Positions 54,833-64,000 of a stretch of 64,000 bases of DNA are shown piece by piece. The first letter of the stretch is position 1, and every line of letters starts with the position of its first letter. The position numbers and the translations under genes are program-made. The stretch spans positions 1-64,000 of the forward strand of contig VFIW01000118.1 in assembly GCA_006386115.1 (NCBI GenBank), read 5' to 3'. Below the pieces are notes generated by a model, which was not told the DNA's origin, ran no database searches, and saw only the letters and a list, made by a program, of their open reading frames with translations. Source of the stretch: Globisporangium splendens. Taxonomy: Eukaryota > Oomycota > Peronosporomycetes > Pythiales > Pythiaceae.

Positions 54833-55032
54833 TCGCAATGATTCCCCACCGACAGCAGAATTGAACAACGCGCTAGAACAAACACAACAACAAAAGCATT
54901 GCTCAGCTATCGCATATATAACGTAAACTCGAAGAGAGTATACAGCAGACACACAACTAACTGCATAACGAAGGAGAGACGTTCGTTTGTACATCACATA
55001 TACGCAACTCGGCAAGCCTGTCTCGATACCGC

Positions 55033-56022
55033 TTAGAGGCGCTTGTCGCCGTCCCACTTGTAGAAACCTTCGCCGGTTTTTCTGCCGAGCTTGCCCTCGA
55101 CCACCTTCTGGCGCACGATCTCCGGCACGAAGAACGCCGGCTCGTTCGGGTGGTCGCGCACCCAGCCTTCCAGGATGAACAGCGTCGTGTCGAGACCCAC
55201 ATAGTCCGCGAGCGTGATGGGACCCATCGGGTGACCCGCACCGAACTGCATCGACACGTCAATGTCCTCCTTGGTCGCGTCGCCACGTTCGTAGAGCGCG
55301 ATCGCCTGCGCCAAGTACGGCACGAGCAAGCGGTTGACGATGAAGCCCGGGGTGTCCTTGCACGACACCGGGTGCTTACCGATCGCGTGCACCCAGTTCT
55401 TCGACGCCTCAAACACCGCAGGGTCGGTCACGTCCGTGCGCACGACTTCCACGAGCTTCATGAGCTGCACTGGGTTGAAAAAGTGGAGCCCCACAACCTG
55501 AGACGCGCGGCCCGACGAGCCGGCAAAGTCCGAGATCGCGAGCGACGACGTGTTGGACGCGAAGATCGCCGACGGCTTGACGATCTTGCCCAGGTTCGCG
55601 TAAAAGTCCTTCTTCACGTTCACGTTCTCAACAATCGCCTCGATCACGAGATCACAATCGGCCAAGTCGTCCTGGCTGATCGTAGGCGTGATCAAACCGA
55701 GCGTCTTGGCGATCTGCTGCTGCGCGTCTTCCTCCGTGATCGTGCCCTTCTTGACGTTGCGGCCCACGATCTTGTTGAGCGAGCCCTCGATACGCTTCAT
55801 GCCGGCGTCAAGCCCCGCTTGGTTCATGTCGACGGCCACGACCTGGAAGCCCGCCTGCGCCGCGGTCTGCGCGATGCCGTGGCCCATGAGACCGAGCCCG
55901 ACCATGCCCACCTTCTTGATCTCGAACTTGTCCGACGCCGACGCGAAGGAGCGCGCCGTCAGCTGCAACAGCGCCGGCGCCTGGCGCATAGAGACCGACC
56001 GCAGAGCCGCGTGCATCATCAT
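55033..56022 (-). CDS. 3-hydroxyacyl-CoA dehydrogenase, mitochondrial (HADH type)
   Basis: A 329-aa single-exon gene. It oxidises L-3-hydroxyacyl-CoA to 3-ketoacyl-CoA with NAD+, the third step of beta-oxidation, probably in the matrix. The N-terminus (MMMHAALRSVSMRQAPALLQ) is a mitochondrial presequence. The Rossmann NAD site is VGMVGLGLMGHGIAQ, ASNTSSLAISD follows, and the family signature GLHFFNPVQLMKLVEVV carries the catalytic His. The C-terminal domain has KDTPGFIVNRLL, GHPMGPITLADYVGLDT and GRKTGEGFY. The length fits the short-chain monofunctional enzyme. A bacterial-type 3-hydroxybutyryl-CoA dehydrogenase role cannot be excluded. An Inr-FPR-like promoter lies 39-60 bp upstream. Confidence 0.93.
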   Translation of the reverse strand: MMMHAALRSVSMRQAPALLQLTARSFASASDKFEIKKVGMVGLGLMGHGIAQTAAQAGFQVVAVDMNQAGLDAGMKRIEGSLNKIVGRNVKKGTITEEDAQQQIAKTLGLITPTISQDDLADCDLVIEAIVENVNVKKDFYANLGKIVKPSAIFASNTSSLAISDFAGSSGRASQVVGLHFFNPVQLMKLVEVVRTDVTDPAVFEASKNWVHAIGKHPVSCKDTPGFIVNRLLVPYLAQAIALYERGDATKEDIDVSMQFGAGHPMGPITLADYVGLDTTLFILEGWVRDHPNEPAFFVPEIVRQKVVEGKLGRKTGEGFYKWDGDKRL

Positions 56023-56060
56023 GGTGTATAAAGAAATGAAGGGAAGAGCGGAGGCTGGAG

Positions 56061-56082
56061 GGAGTGAAAATGGCGAGTGAAT
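56061..56082 (-). promoter_or_regulatory. Inr-FPR-like core promoter of the HADH gene
   Basis: On the minus strand ATTCACTCGCCATTTTCACT.. fits initiator TCACTCG plus flanking region CCATTTTCACTCC, about 40-60 bp before the ATG at 56022. A weaker match than that of the ALDH gene. Confidence 0.5.
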
Positions 56083-56481
56083 CTTTCTGGGTGGATCTGT
56101 TCACATCTGGGGCTCAACGTTCAAGTTGGCAGCGACACCGACGTGAAAACTCGACGGGAGACGGAGATGGTATCAGTTGAGTGATGCTACGAATAAGGGC
56201 ACTCATTGCAAAAGTTGATACAAGTGAGAAATTATCGTTGCGGTTGGTTGCCTGCAAATAGCTCCAAATTGAGGTAAAAGTGGATGTTGTCGTAAAAGTG
56301 ACTCAAATGGTATAATTTAGTGAAAAAGACCTTCTTTTTGTGGGTGTGAATGTGTTTAGTGATACCATTTGAATAGTGGCCTCTGCGTCATTCACCAGTT
56401 GAAGAAATGAGACCTCATGATTCTTGCTTCAAAATATGATTTTCATCTTCTCCATTAACAGCGCCAAGTGGGTTTGCTTAT
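56083..56481. other. Intergenic, nothing recognised
   Basis: About 400 bp, AT-rich, between the HADH promoter and the end of the large helical gene. No coding frame or repeat. Confidence 0.5.
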
Positions 56482-59121
56482 CTACAGCCGTGCATGGGGC
56501 TTTGCTGTGTCTTCATCCTCCCTATCAGCGTCCTCATTTGAGTACAGATTCGCGAGCTCCACGTACCACGCCGCGAGCCACGCGCGCTTCTCGGCATCGC
56601 AATGCTGCGAGATGGACGCGAATAATTGCTCTTTTAGTGCACCGATCGCTTCCTTCTTCACAGCGCAAGTGCTCAGCAACAGCTCGATCTCCATGGCCAT
56701 CTGGACCAGCAGCTCCAATGGCCCCATCTTCAAGAGCTCAAACACGATGCCGGACAGGTACAAACCACTTTTCGTCGTCGTGTTCGGCTCTAGAGGCTTT
56801 TCTTTTGCTGTGACGACTGCGTCTTGAGGTTCCTTAGCGTCTTGGGCACTATTAGCCGAGTCGAGAGCCTTGCTTGATATGATTGTTGTTTCTGGGGCGA
56901 GCATGAGCTCAGCCACACGGTCGCAGCACTTTTTCAGCGCCCATAAGACCATCCGTTGCTGCGAACTCAGTCCCGCTGACACAGATGGAGAGGAAAAAAA
57001 TGCATCACCACTTGCAGCTGAAGTCGCGAGCGAACTCGCATAGTACAGTGCGCCAAAGATCACGCCGCAAGTCCTGGCAATAGTGTCTTGATTCGCATTC
57101 TCTGGGTACTTGTCGAGCGTCAGTTGCAGATAGTGCGGGACGATGTCGTTGATCGAGATGTATTGCCCTAAATGCGTCAAGCAAAACCCGAGAAACCGAT
57201 GTGCAAAGGTGTCCAGCGGCTCGTATCCATTGTACAAACCCATGAATACCAGTGCGATGGCTTCGTCCATCAATGCACTCGACTGGAATAGCAAAACTCG
57301 GAGCTTTCGCTGCATGACGAGCCCCACGACGAGCACTTGGCAACTCAGGATGATATCCACCTCCTGCAGAATGCTGCTATCGCCACTGTCAGTATCGCCA
57401 GCGCTCCATGCCGCTAGCGCATCACGGTTTGACACGGAGCGAAACATTCTGGACAACACGGGTTCAGGCATCGCCTCGATCGCATCCTCGAGTCGCTGGG
57501 TCAGTGTGATCATGAACGCATTTCGTTCCCTTGACGAGCACGTTTCGCGCGCAAACTCCAACTTCGAGAGCATCAAAAACGCTAACAGCGTCGCACTATG
57601 ATTCCCGCGTTGCGTCTCTGTGAGCACCTGCAGCGTCGATGCCACAGTGTCGTAGAGTGTCTTCAAGTACTCCAGCAATGCGCGCGTGTCTGCTTTTGAG
57701 GTGGCTTCCTTGTCAGTTGAGCCAGCAGCGTACTTAACTAGCACGTCGCGGAGCAATTCCGGAGGGTAAACTGACTGGAGTGCCTGGAGTAACGACTTGT
57801 AGGACGCTGCCGAGCGTCGGAAAAAGCCGAGCGCTTCCACGACACACGCCTCTGTCATTTGGAACAACAGCGCGACCATTCCAGCATCGTTATTCGAATG
57901 AATCACGCGCGCGAGGTTGTCCTGGAACACCTTTCTCATATTCGCCAAACGCTGCGATTGTTGTTCATTGGCACCGACTTGGAACGAGATAAGCGAGAGG
58001 TTCACACATCGAAGTAGCGAGAATTGCTGCACCAGCACGCTTGTCCAGATGCTGCCATTGAGAGCCTTTGTTGTCGCCGTGGTTGAAGCAATGCCGATCG
58101 CGACGCCCACAATCGTAAGTGGATCGTGGGTATGCGGGAACGCATCCATTTTGAGTTTCGAGACGACCAGATTGCCCAGAAAATCGATCACAGACGCTAC
58201 TTTCGCGTCCTCGTGAGCATTCGGCAGCGCATGCTGCACGAGCACCATGATCGCAATGCTCGACGCATGCTTTTGCCACTGGTTGTCGGTTGGCTTGGCA
58301 CCAATAAGCGTCTGCAACTTCTGGATGGCAACATCCTCGTTTGAGAGCAGTCGGCTTCTGTGCGGCAACGAGCTTTGGATATGCGCAATGAGCGATGCGC
58401 CGACATTGTTCAGGAACACGACGTCGTATCCGCGCATGGCTTGCGCCATCCAATGCACAAACACATCGAGTCGTTGGCTCCACCTTTCTTCGTACATGCG
58501 GGCTTCTTGCGTCGCTGTCGTCGCTTGAAAGGATTGCACTGGGCATGAAACGACAACATCCCACAAACTACAGCTGAACGCAATCTGCTGTTGCGCATCG
58601 CAATATGCATTCGCAGCTGGAAACCCCACTGGTGCCTTCGCATTCTTCATCAATGCGATAACTTGCTCCGGTGGAATTCCATTACGTGCGGCGGTGGAGG
58701 GTCCTACGATACGCTGGAGATCGTGTACGCAGCTTCCGATCTCCATCCACTGCAGCCACAACGTAAGTGGGATCGGCGAATGGCGCACTGGAGCGAGCCA
58801 CTGCGGGAGCGCTTTGCAGATCTCAGCGTAAATTTCTCCAGTGACAGCACCACCAACACGAGGCACAAGCTCTGTCCCTGCTGCAGCAGCATTAGCGGAC
58901 GGCGCCGCGCTCGCCCACACATCGTCCGCATCACCATTCTGTGCGTCACTCTCTTCTCCTCTTGACGGCGCATAATGTGCCGCAAGCCGCGCGTGCAGCC
59001 AGCGCAGCAGCACGCGCGCCGCCTGCTCAGCGTGTGGATCTTGCACGTCGCGTGCCGCCAGCGTCTGGAAGAGCGCCTGGACCCCCATGGCACCCACATC
59101 CACAGCGCCTCCTTCTGTCAT
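56482..59121 (-). CDS. Large helical protein of unknown function
   Basis: An 879-aa single-exon gene starting MTEGGAVDVGAMGVQAL; the frame is open to 59211 but the added leader looks unlike protein. It is almost all alpha-helical with amphipathic repeats of HEAT/ARM character (ALFQTLAARDV, LWLQWMEIGSCVHDLQRIV, FVHWMAQAMRGYDVVFLNN). A well-formed C-terminal block includes AHRFLGFCLTHLGQYISIND and VPHYLQLTLDKYPENA. There is a Thr/Ser/Lys-rich insert near residue 780 and an acidic tail (NEDADREDEDTAK). No signal peptide or clear membrane anchor. I recognise no family. Good codon structure over 2.6 kb makes it a firm gene. Confidence 0.8.
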   Translation of the reverse strand: MTEGGAVDVGAMGVQALFQTLAARDVQDPHAEQAARVLLRWLHARLAAHYAPSRGEESDAQNGDADDVWASAAPSANAAAAGTELVPRVGGAVTGEIYAEICKALPQWLAPVRHSPIPLTLWLQWMEIGSCVHDLQRIVGPSTAARNGIPPEQVIALMKNAKAPVGFPAANAYCDAQQQIAFSCSLWDVVVSCPVQSFQATTATQEARMYEERWSQRLDVFVHWMAQAMRGYDVVFLNNVGASLIAHIQSSLPHRSRLLSNEDVAIQKLQTLIGAKPTDNQWQKHASSIAIMVLVQHALPNAHEDAKVASVIDFLGNLVVSKLKMDAFPHTHDPLTIVGVAIGIASTTATTKALNGSIWTSVLVQQFSLLRCVNLSLISFQVGANEQQSQRLANMRKVFQDNLARVIHSNNDAGMVALLFQMTEACVVEALGFFRRSAASYKSLLQALQSVYPPELLRDVLVKYAAGSTDKEATSKADTRALLEYLKTLYDTVASTLQVLTETQRGNHSATLLAFLMLSKLEFARETCSSRERNAFMITLTQRLEDAIEAMPEPVLSRMFRSVSNRDALAAWSAGDTDSGDSSILQEVDIILSCQVLVVGLVMQRKLRVLLFQSSALMDEAIALVFMGLYNGYEPLDTFAHRFLGFCLTHLGQYISINDIVPHYLQLTLDKYPENANQDTIARTCGVIFGALYYASSLATSAASGDAFFSSPSVSAGLSSQQRMVLWALKKCCDRVAELMLAPETTIISSKALDSANSAQDAKEPQDAVVTAKEKPLEPNTTTKSGLYLSGIVFELLKMGPLELLVQMAMEIELLLSTCAVKKEAIGALKEQLFASISQHCDAEKRAWLAAWYVELANLYSNEDADREDEDTAKPHARL

Positions 59122-59631
59122 TTTGGCGCTTTGTTCTTCTGTTTGCGAATGGTGACTGACTGACTGGGTGCAGTTTGGAAAAACGCTGAGTAAACAGTGT
59201 TTTATAGCCAATGAGAGTGCGCTTTGGAGAGGAAATGGACCAATCAGATAGTGGATATCGACTTGAAGTTTGGCGAATTTCTCCTAGAGAAAAAAAAAAG
59301 CAATGTGCAAACTGTAGGAATGAAGCGAAAAATGGGAAATTCGTGTATGAATTGAGTTATTGCTGGCGTTAACGTAGCGGCAACTGCACTTGGGTAGCGT
59401 ATCGCACCCGTCAACGTATTGGAGTGTGTATGTTTTCTGTGTGTGTGTGTGTGTGTGTGCGTGGTTTTCTGCCATCCCAGGTCCTAAATATTTGGCTCAA
59501 GTCTCAATACAACAAGGCTATTAGATTGTTCAAGAAAGACCGAGTTGTGCATCGAAAACGCTGCTCAGGCGTGAGTTGCACACCTCAAGAGTGCCATCGG
59601 TCATCTTGAGTCGTAGGACTTGATGGTTCAT
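59122..59631. other. Intergenic with (TG)n microsatellite
   Basis: It holds the promoter of the large helical gene at its left end and a perfect (TG)n run at 59438-59459. No coding frame supported. Confidence 0.5.
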
Positions 59632-59926
59632 TTAGTCGGCGATTTCCCGGAGCTTGCGGAATTGTTTCTGGATCCACTTGCCCATGTGCTCCAAGAACTT
59701 GAAAAAATGCTTTAGCGGGTTCATGCTTGGAGCTTCTTGTGTATTGCTTGTCTTTTTTGCAGCTGTTGATGTTCAGTGGGTTTGAAGGCAGCTTGCCTTG
59801 CGGGGCACGTGAGTAGAGACCGGGAGGTTGCAGACTGAGCTCGTCCTGCTGCACTCTGGTTTTGTGGGTGACACTGCTTGTGGAATTGTCAAACCAAACT
59901 GTCGGGTTCAGCTCGTCTGGTCCCAT
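59632..59926 (-). pseudogene. Small gene with a single-base frameshift in an A6 run
   Basis: From ATG 59926 (MGPDELNPTVWFDNSTSSVT) the frame reads convincingly to a run of six A (minus strand, about 59755). It then shifts by one base to a neighbouring frame that ends in a clear amphipathic helix (PLKHFFKFLEHMGKWIQKQF) and a stop at 59632. One A too many in the run would explain it, so a sequencing or assembly error is as likely as a true mutation. About 97 aa if intact. No family recognised. Confidence 0.45.
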
Positions 59927-59956
59927 GAAGAAGCAAACGTGAGACATCAAGTGCAT

Positions 59957-60402
59957 CCACCATGAAGAAACAGGTGCTTAAAGGGTAGTAGTAGTAAGCC
60001 CAACTACCTCTTGTTGAAGTCGCCGCCCTTCATGCCTCCAATACGAAAGTCATATGGAGTGCATCCACAAGTGAGAGCGACACGGAAGCGTCTTCGATAA
60101 CAACGCTTTCGGGTGATCTATTGTCAGAATAGTACCCCCTCCCTTCTTCCAAAATGTTTAACTGTCAATTATTCTGTCCTCCGCAGTACCCTAAATACCC
60201 ACACTCCTTCGACAATTTTCCATAACAAGGTACCTTATCTGACAGAAAATGACGGGTCCAGGTGAGATTTTTCATGTTTGACGTGACAATTTGGCACATC
60301 GTTGTTCAAGAAGTCGGAAGGGGTCATCATCACTCTCGATCTGGTCGTGACATCATCTGCAGAGCGCGCCAGCAGCCTCCCCATTCTGCAGAAGAAGAGA
60401 CC
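59957..60402. other. Intergenic, upstream of the lipid-droplet hydrolase gene
   Basis: About 450 bp with no coding frame of its own. The hydrolase frame is open back to 60262 but without protein-like sequence. Confidence 0.45.
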
Positions 60403-61602
60403 ATGGCGCTCGTGCTCCCTCCGTTCCTCGTGACGCTCGTGGAGCGCGTCAAGAGCCGCTACCGCGTGTTGGCGCCGCTCGCGCTGCTGGCGCTTTTTCG
60501 GTACGTGTACCACCGCCGCCAGCGCCATCTCGAGCAATTGCGCGTGCACCGCGCGATCAACCAGGAGCTCACGCACGCGCGGCACGTTGTGCATCATCCA
60601 CACGGCGCTCGTGTGCCGGCGCTCGCTGCGGCAGCGGCGGGGGAGATCCAATTCCACCCGGATCTGCTGAGTCCAGTTGAAGAATGGCATGATGTCGCGG
60701 AAGGTGTACAGACGCAATCGATCGTGTACCACGCGCTTCCGGATGCGAATGGTGTTGTCGACAGCGATGTGCTCGTGCTGATCGTGCCAGGGAACCCCGG
60801 TGTCGCGCACTTTTACTTGCCGCTGATGCGCGAAATCGTTGCGCGCCATGGCCGCCGTCATGAAGTGCGCAGTATGTCGAACGCGGGCCATTTCATGCCG
60901 TGGAAGAACAACGGACGCGAGTTCACATTCCAAGAGCAAATCGAGCACAAACTCAACTATGTCGATCAACGAATCGCGCAGAACCCGAATTTGAAGCTCA
61001 TCGTGATCGGTCACTCGATTGGGGGCTACATCACACTGAAGATCGCCGAGCGATACCCCGAGCACATCGCAAAGTTGTGCTTGATGCAGCCCACGATCAT
61101 GCACATGATGAAAACCACAAAGGGTGCTGCGCTGACGCCAGTGTTTGAGCAGCACAAGCACGCGATCAAACTGGTGCACATGCTGGAGTTCCTGTGCCCA
61201 ACTGTCGTGCGCCAATTTTTCATCCGCTTGGCGATCGGCCGTGCCACGGAGGACGTGCTGCAGCATGCCACGCTGTCGCTCGTGAACCGCCACGTGATGC
61301 GCAACGTTCTCCTGATGGCACTGCACGAGATGCAGCAAGTGCGCGAATTGGACGACTCTCTCGTCAAGACGCACGAAGACAAGACGCTGTTTGTGTACTC
61401 ACCCATCGACGACTGGGTGCCCAACGAGTTCGTGCAAGGATACCAAGAGCGCTTCACCAAGTCGCGTCACCGAATGATCCCTCAATCGCATGGCTTCATG
61501 ATGGATGTGAACGGAACGCGCGACATGGCGACACACATTTCCCAGTGGATCAGCGACGTCGTGGATGGCGACGCGTACAGCGCTTTGCCTCACAAAGTGT
61601 AA
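60403..61602 (+). CDS. Lipid droplet-associated hydrolase (LDAH-like, alpha/beta hydrolase)
   Basis: A 399-aa single-exon gene starting MALVLPPFLVTLVERVKSRY. The N-terminal 50 residues have a hydrophobic stretch (VLAPLALLALFRYVY) followed by basic residues, suiting a membrane or lipid-droplet anchor. An alpha/beta hydrolase fold follows: LIVPGNPGVAHFY (oxyanion loop, about 126-138), nucleophile elbow VIGHSIGGY with Ser205, an acidic residue in YSPIDDWVPN and His in QSHGFMMD. The pair PGNPG..FY and GHSIGG is typical of LDAH (C2orf43), which acts on sterol or neutral-lipid esters at lipid droplets. It is longer than human LDAH (325 aa) because of the N-terminal extension. Coding GC is high, and the long frame on the other strand is a shadow. 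Confidence 0.87.
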   Translation: MALVLPPFLVTLVERVKSRYRVLAPLALLALFRYVYHRRQRHLEQLRVHRAINQELTHARHVVHHPHGARVPALAAAAAGEIQFHPDLLSPVEEWHDVAEGVQTQSIVYHALPDANGVVDSDVLVLIVPGNPGVAHFYLPLMREIVARHGRRHEVRSMSNAGHFMPWKNNGREFTFQEQIEHKLNYVDQRIAQNPNLKLIVIGHSIGGYITLKIAERYPEHIAKLCLMQPTIMHMMKTTKGAALTPVFEQHKHAIKLVHMLEFLCPTVVRQFFIRLAIGRATEDVLQHATLSLVNRHVMRNVLLMALHEMQQVRELDDSLVKTHEDKTLFVYSPIDDWVPNEFVQGYQERFTKSRHRMIPQSHGFMMDVNGTRDMATHISQWISDVVDGDAYSALPHKV

Positions 61603-62005
61603 CTTTGTGCTATCACTAGTATTTGGTTGTTTTATAGCTGGTCGAGTGGCTTGGACGCTGAGCAGGAGGCAAGCTCAAGCAAAAGGATACCCCCATAGTT
61701 AGTCAAAGGAGTAAACAAGTGAATGCATACAGACGTGAGTCGGGTCAGTGGAGCTTGGCTTTTACTTCGCTGGATATGAAAAGCAGTGGTGTTCGCACGC
61801 CGAACAGGAGTGGTTCGTTGTCCTCTGTGAAGCTGTGACACTGGACTCGAAAAGGCGCGTTCAGTTAGGCGGATGTGTTTCGCTTCATGTACGGCATAGC
61901 ATCCCTTTAACGCAAAGAAGCTGCGCAAGTTAGTGCACCCTGAAGTCACCTACCAGCCATGGTGACAAAATCGAGTTTTTTTGTATTATCTTAGCGCTAT
62001 TGTTC
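61603..62005. other. Intergenic between convergent genes, nothing recognised
   Basis: About 400 bp between the hydrolase stop (+) and the TPR gene stop (-). No coding frame supported. Confidence 0.5.
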
Positions 62006-63110
62006 TCAGCGGTTCTTGGAATGATCGTGTTCATCCTCCGCGGCATCGGCGTCGAAGAGGTCGAGGATCTGCTGCTGGATCGCGAGCGCCTTCTCCTCCT
62101 GCCCACTCGCGCGATACGCTTCCGCAAGATTGTGGCGCGCCATGATCGTCTCGTTGTGCTCGGTGCCGAGCACGCGCTCGCGGATCGCCACCACTTTTTC
62201 GTACAGTTGCACCGCTTCATCGTACTTGCGCGCCTCCTTGCTCACATACGCGAGATTGTTCATCGCCAGCGCCGTGAGCGTGCTGTTAGGTCCGACGCGG
62301 CGTTCGAGCAGGTCTTTCGCCTCGGTGAGCACCTGGAAGGCCTTCTCCGGCTGCTTGTTGTGCCAATGGATAATGCCCAAGTTGCACATCGTGAGCGAGA
62401 TGTCCGGGTGGCCAGGCTCCAAGATACTCTTGCGGATCTTTAGCGCTTCCTCAAAGCAGTCAAGCGCGCGGTGCAGCGCATTCACGCGCTCCATCCCAGC
62501 TGCTGACAGCGAGAGCGTGCGGTACACCGACCCGAGGTTGTGCAGCGTCGTCGCGAAGGACGCGTGCTGCTCGCCGACGCTCTCCTTGTACGTCTGCAGC
62601 GCGTACTCGTACGACTCGACGGCTTCCTCCATGCGGCCCAGGTTCTTGTACATCAGCGCGATGTTTGTGATCGTGCTCGCAAATACCGGGTGTTTCTCGC
62701 CGAAGTGGCCCTTGACGGCATCGCGGCACGAGAGACCGACTTCGAGCGCTTCATTGTAGTTCCCCGCACTAGCAAGAGCAAATGTAAATACACACCCATA
62801 ATCACAGCATATACGCGCTTCCAGTGTGCACAGCTACGTACTTGTATGCGTCGCGGATCTCGCGCTGCATCGCCGCGATGTCCTGCTCCACTTGAGCGTA
62901 CGTCACGGGCTCGGCTTTCTGGTGTAGCACCTGCACGACCGGCGGCTTCTTCTTGTCGGACGCCGACGACGAGTGCCAGCGCGCGCTGAGCGCAGCTGGT
63001 TGGGCGATCGCATCTGCATTTCTGTCCAGAGCGGATGCCGCGCGCAATGCGCTGCGTCCGAAGCGCTTCTGCGCCGCCTTCGCGGCCGCGACACTTGCCA
63101 TGCACAGCAT
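62006..63110 (-). CDS. TPR protein with mitochondrial presequence (2 exons)
   Basis: Exons are 63110-62842 and 62768-62006 (intron GTACGT..GCTAG, 73 bp), giving 343 aa. The N-terminus (MLCMASVAAAKAAQKRFGRS) through ARWHSS is a mitochondrial presequence; a start at 63101 is also possible. After a linker (PVVQVLHQKAEPVTYAQ) come tandem tetratricopeptide repeats of the kinesin-light-chain type (42 residues): NYNEALEVGLSCRDAVKGHF..HPVFASTITNIALMYKNLGR, MEEAVESYEYALQTYKE, ALDCFEEALKIRKSILEPGH, LTALAMNNLAYVSKEARKY and DEAVQLYEKVVAIRERVLG. The tail is acidic. It probably serves as a protein-binding scaffold in mitochondria; the partner is unknown. Confidence 0.82.
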
Positions 63111-63640
63111 TTTCGTTTGATGGACAGATGTTCCCGTTCTGACGGTTCGATCAAAGCCACAAGTTGCACGAGTTGCTCGTCCGGATACTTCCCACTCTAT
63201 CCGATTAAAACTATACATTTGTCCACATCCGGACCTTTGTTCGAGAGGCAATCTTTGTCAGCATCATCCGAATACGTATAGTCGACGATTGAGGTCTCAT
63301 ATCCAAGAAAGCAAAGAGCTGCGAAAATGATGCAGCTTTCCGCCAAGTGCATGGGTGTCGTTGCTGCCTGTCGCACTGGAATGTACGTGGCGCGCGCGCT
63401 CGTCTGACATTTGCGCGGCAGCATTTTCAGAGTCCAGGCAAGCCAGCTCACTAAAAGCGGTGACGTCCCTGCACAAAAAAGCCAACCCAAGAACGCGCGT
63501 GTGTATCCCTACCATCCAATGGCAATGCTGCAACATGCGTCAAAAATGTGCGGTCGTTTGTGCCCAAAACGGCAAAGAAAGCGTCGATAGCACCTGGCGA
63601 TGCCCACAAAGAAAGCCAACACAAATAGACGAGTACGCTA
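63111..63640. other. Intergenic, nothing recognised
   Basis: Upstream region of the TPR gene and possibly of the right-edge gene. Several short frames without family features. Confidence 0.4.
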
Positions 63641-64000
63641 CCTCAGACGAGCGCTGACAGCCAACACAGACGAAGCCCCAGTCGGTCGCCTTCTTCTTCT
63701 TCATCTTCTTCGCGCATCGCCAAACTTGAAGCCAAACTCGAGCCTGCGTTTGTGAAAAAGGCGCTAAAGCATGTTGTCGGATTCGCCATCCTCGTCGAGC
63801 ACACCGAAGTCATCATCCCGTTTGTCTACAGTGAGTTTTTCCTTACATGCAAGCACGTCACTCAAAGTCATTCGGTACTCACGGTTGTAACTTTGTGTCA
63901 TGCTTTCCTGCTCATGGAAGCTCTACTTGGTCGCAATGTCCCAGCTTCCAAATCACGTCTACTACCCCGCACTTGCCCACATGAGCACTGAGAAACTCGA
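63641..64000 (+). CDS. Possible partial gene at the right edge
   Basis: A plus-strand frame contains a Ser/Arg-rich run and then KLEAKLEPAFVKKALKHVVG and FAILVEHTEVIIPF (about 63720-63825), which looks like real protein. After a likely intron ending at GGAAG (about 63922), LYLVAMSQLPNHVYYPALAH and MSTEKL follow up to the edge. The exact splice sites and the start codon are not resolved, and the gene continues outside the window. No family recognised. Confidence 0.3.

Noticed and set aside
55150..56031. A 293-aa frame opposite the HADH gene
   Set aside because: Arg/Leu-rich shadow of the dehydrogenase, whose signatures fix the true strand.
60235..61374. A 379-aa frame opposite the LDAH-like gene
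   Set aside because: Shadow of a GC-rich coding gene; His/Arg/Val-rich and without structure. It shows that long antisense frames occur by chance here, which is why the transposon antisense ORFs were judged by structure, not length.

Overview
The window looks like nuclear DNA of an oomycete (water mould). Many short GT-AG introns (48-129 bp) interrupt typical eukaryotic genes. The 19-nt oomycete core promoter (Inr + FPR, GCTCATTYYNCAWTTTNYY) lies intact upstream of the aldehyde dehydrogenase gene and, in variant form, inside the LTRs of three retrotransposon families. The MULE transposase is of the type I associate with Phytophthora-like genomes. The order (Peronosporales, Pythiales, Saprolegniales) cannot be fixed from sequence alone.

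Left third (1-23.9 kb): a nest of mobile elements. The oldest layer is a Mutator-like (MULE) transposase gene on the minus strand (23943 down to 8099). Element 3 (Ty3/gypsy, 17415-23690, perfect 5-bp TSD) and element 2 (Ty3/gypsy, 8601-16257, TSD with one mismatch) both sit inside it, and its reading frame continues across both insertion points. An inverted solo copy of the element-2 LTR lies inside element 3. A second, diverged inverted LTR fragment (7584-7901) was hit by element 1 (Ty3/gypsy, to 7583). Element 1's 5' LTR was in turn split by element X, whose 3' end occupies 1-1303. All three gag-pol regions carry frameshifts and stops. Element 2 and element X each carry a long antisense ORF next to the 3' LTR. 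Elements 1 and 3 carry a small extra ORF before gag.

Right two thirds (24.4-64 kb): a gene-dense chromosomal region, often with only about 200 bp between neighbours. In order: mitochondrial aldehyde dehydrogenase (-), ACMSD-like amidohydrolase (-), a large disordered acidic protein (+), a multi-EF-hand protein (-, with a 375-N assembly gap), two identical tRNA-Arg(CCG) genes (-), a coiled-coil protein (-), about 4 kb without a convincing gene, WDR53-like (+), an ATG1/ULK-type kinase fused to two ATG11/FIP200 Claw-like domains (-), a four-TM protein (-), RNF141-like RING protein (+), methylcrotonoyl-CoA carboxylase beta (+), mitochondrial pyruvate carrier MPC1 (-), NECAP (+), 3-hydroxyacyl-CoA dehydrogenase (-), a large helical protein (-), a small frameshifted gene (-), LDAH-like lipid hydrolase (+), a mitochondrial TPR protein (-) and a possible partial gene at the right edge.

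How the genes relate: several encode mitochondrial catabolism (ALDH, MCC beta, HADH, MPC1) or tryptophan catabolism (ACMSD), but nothing shows operon-like linkage. The most notable item is the kinase-Claw fusion (42821-45918). It would place the autophagy-initiating kinase and the C-terminal receptor-binding module of its scaffold in one polypeptide.
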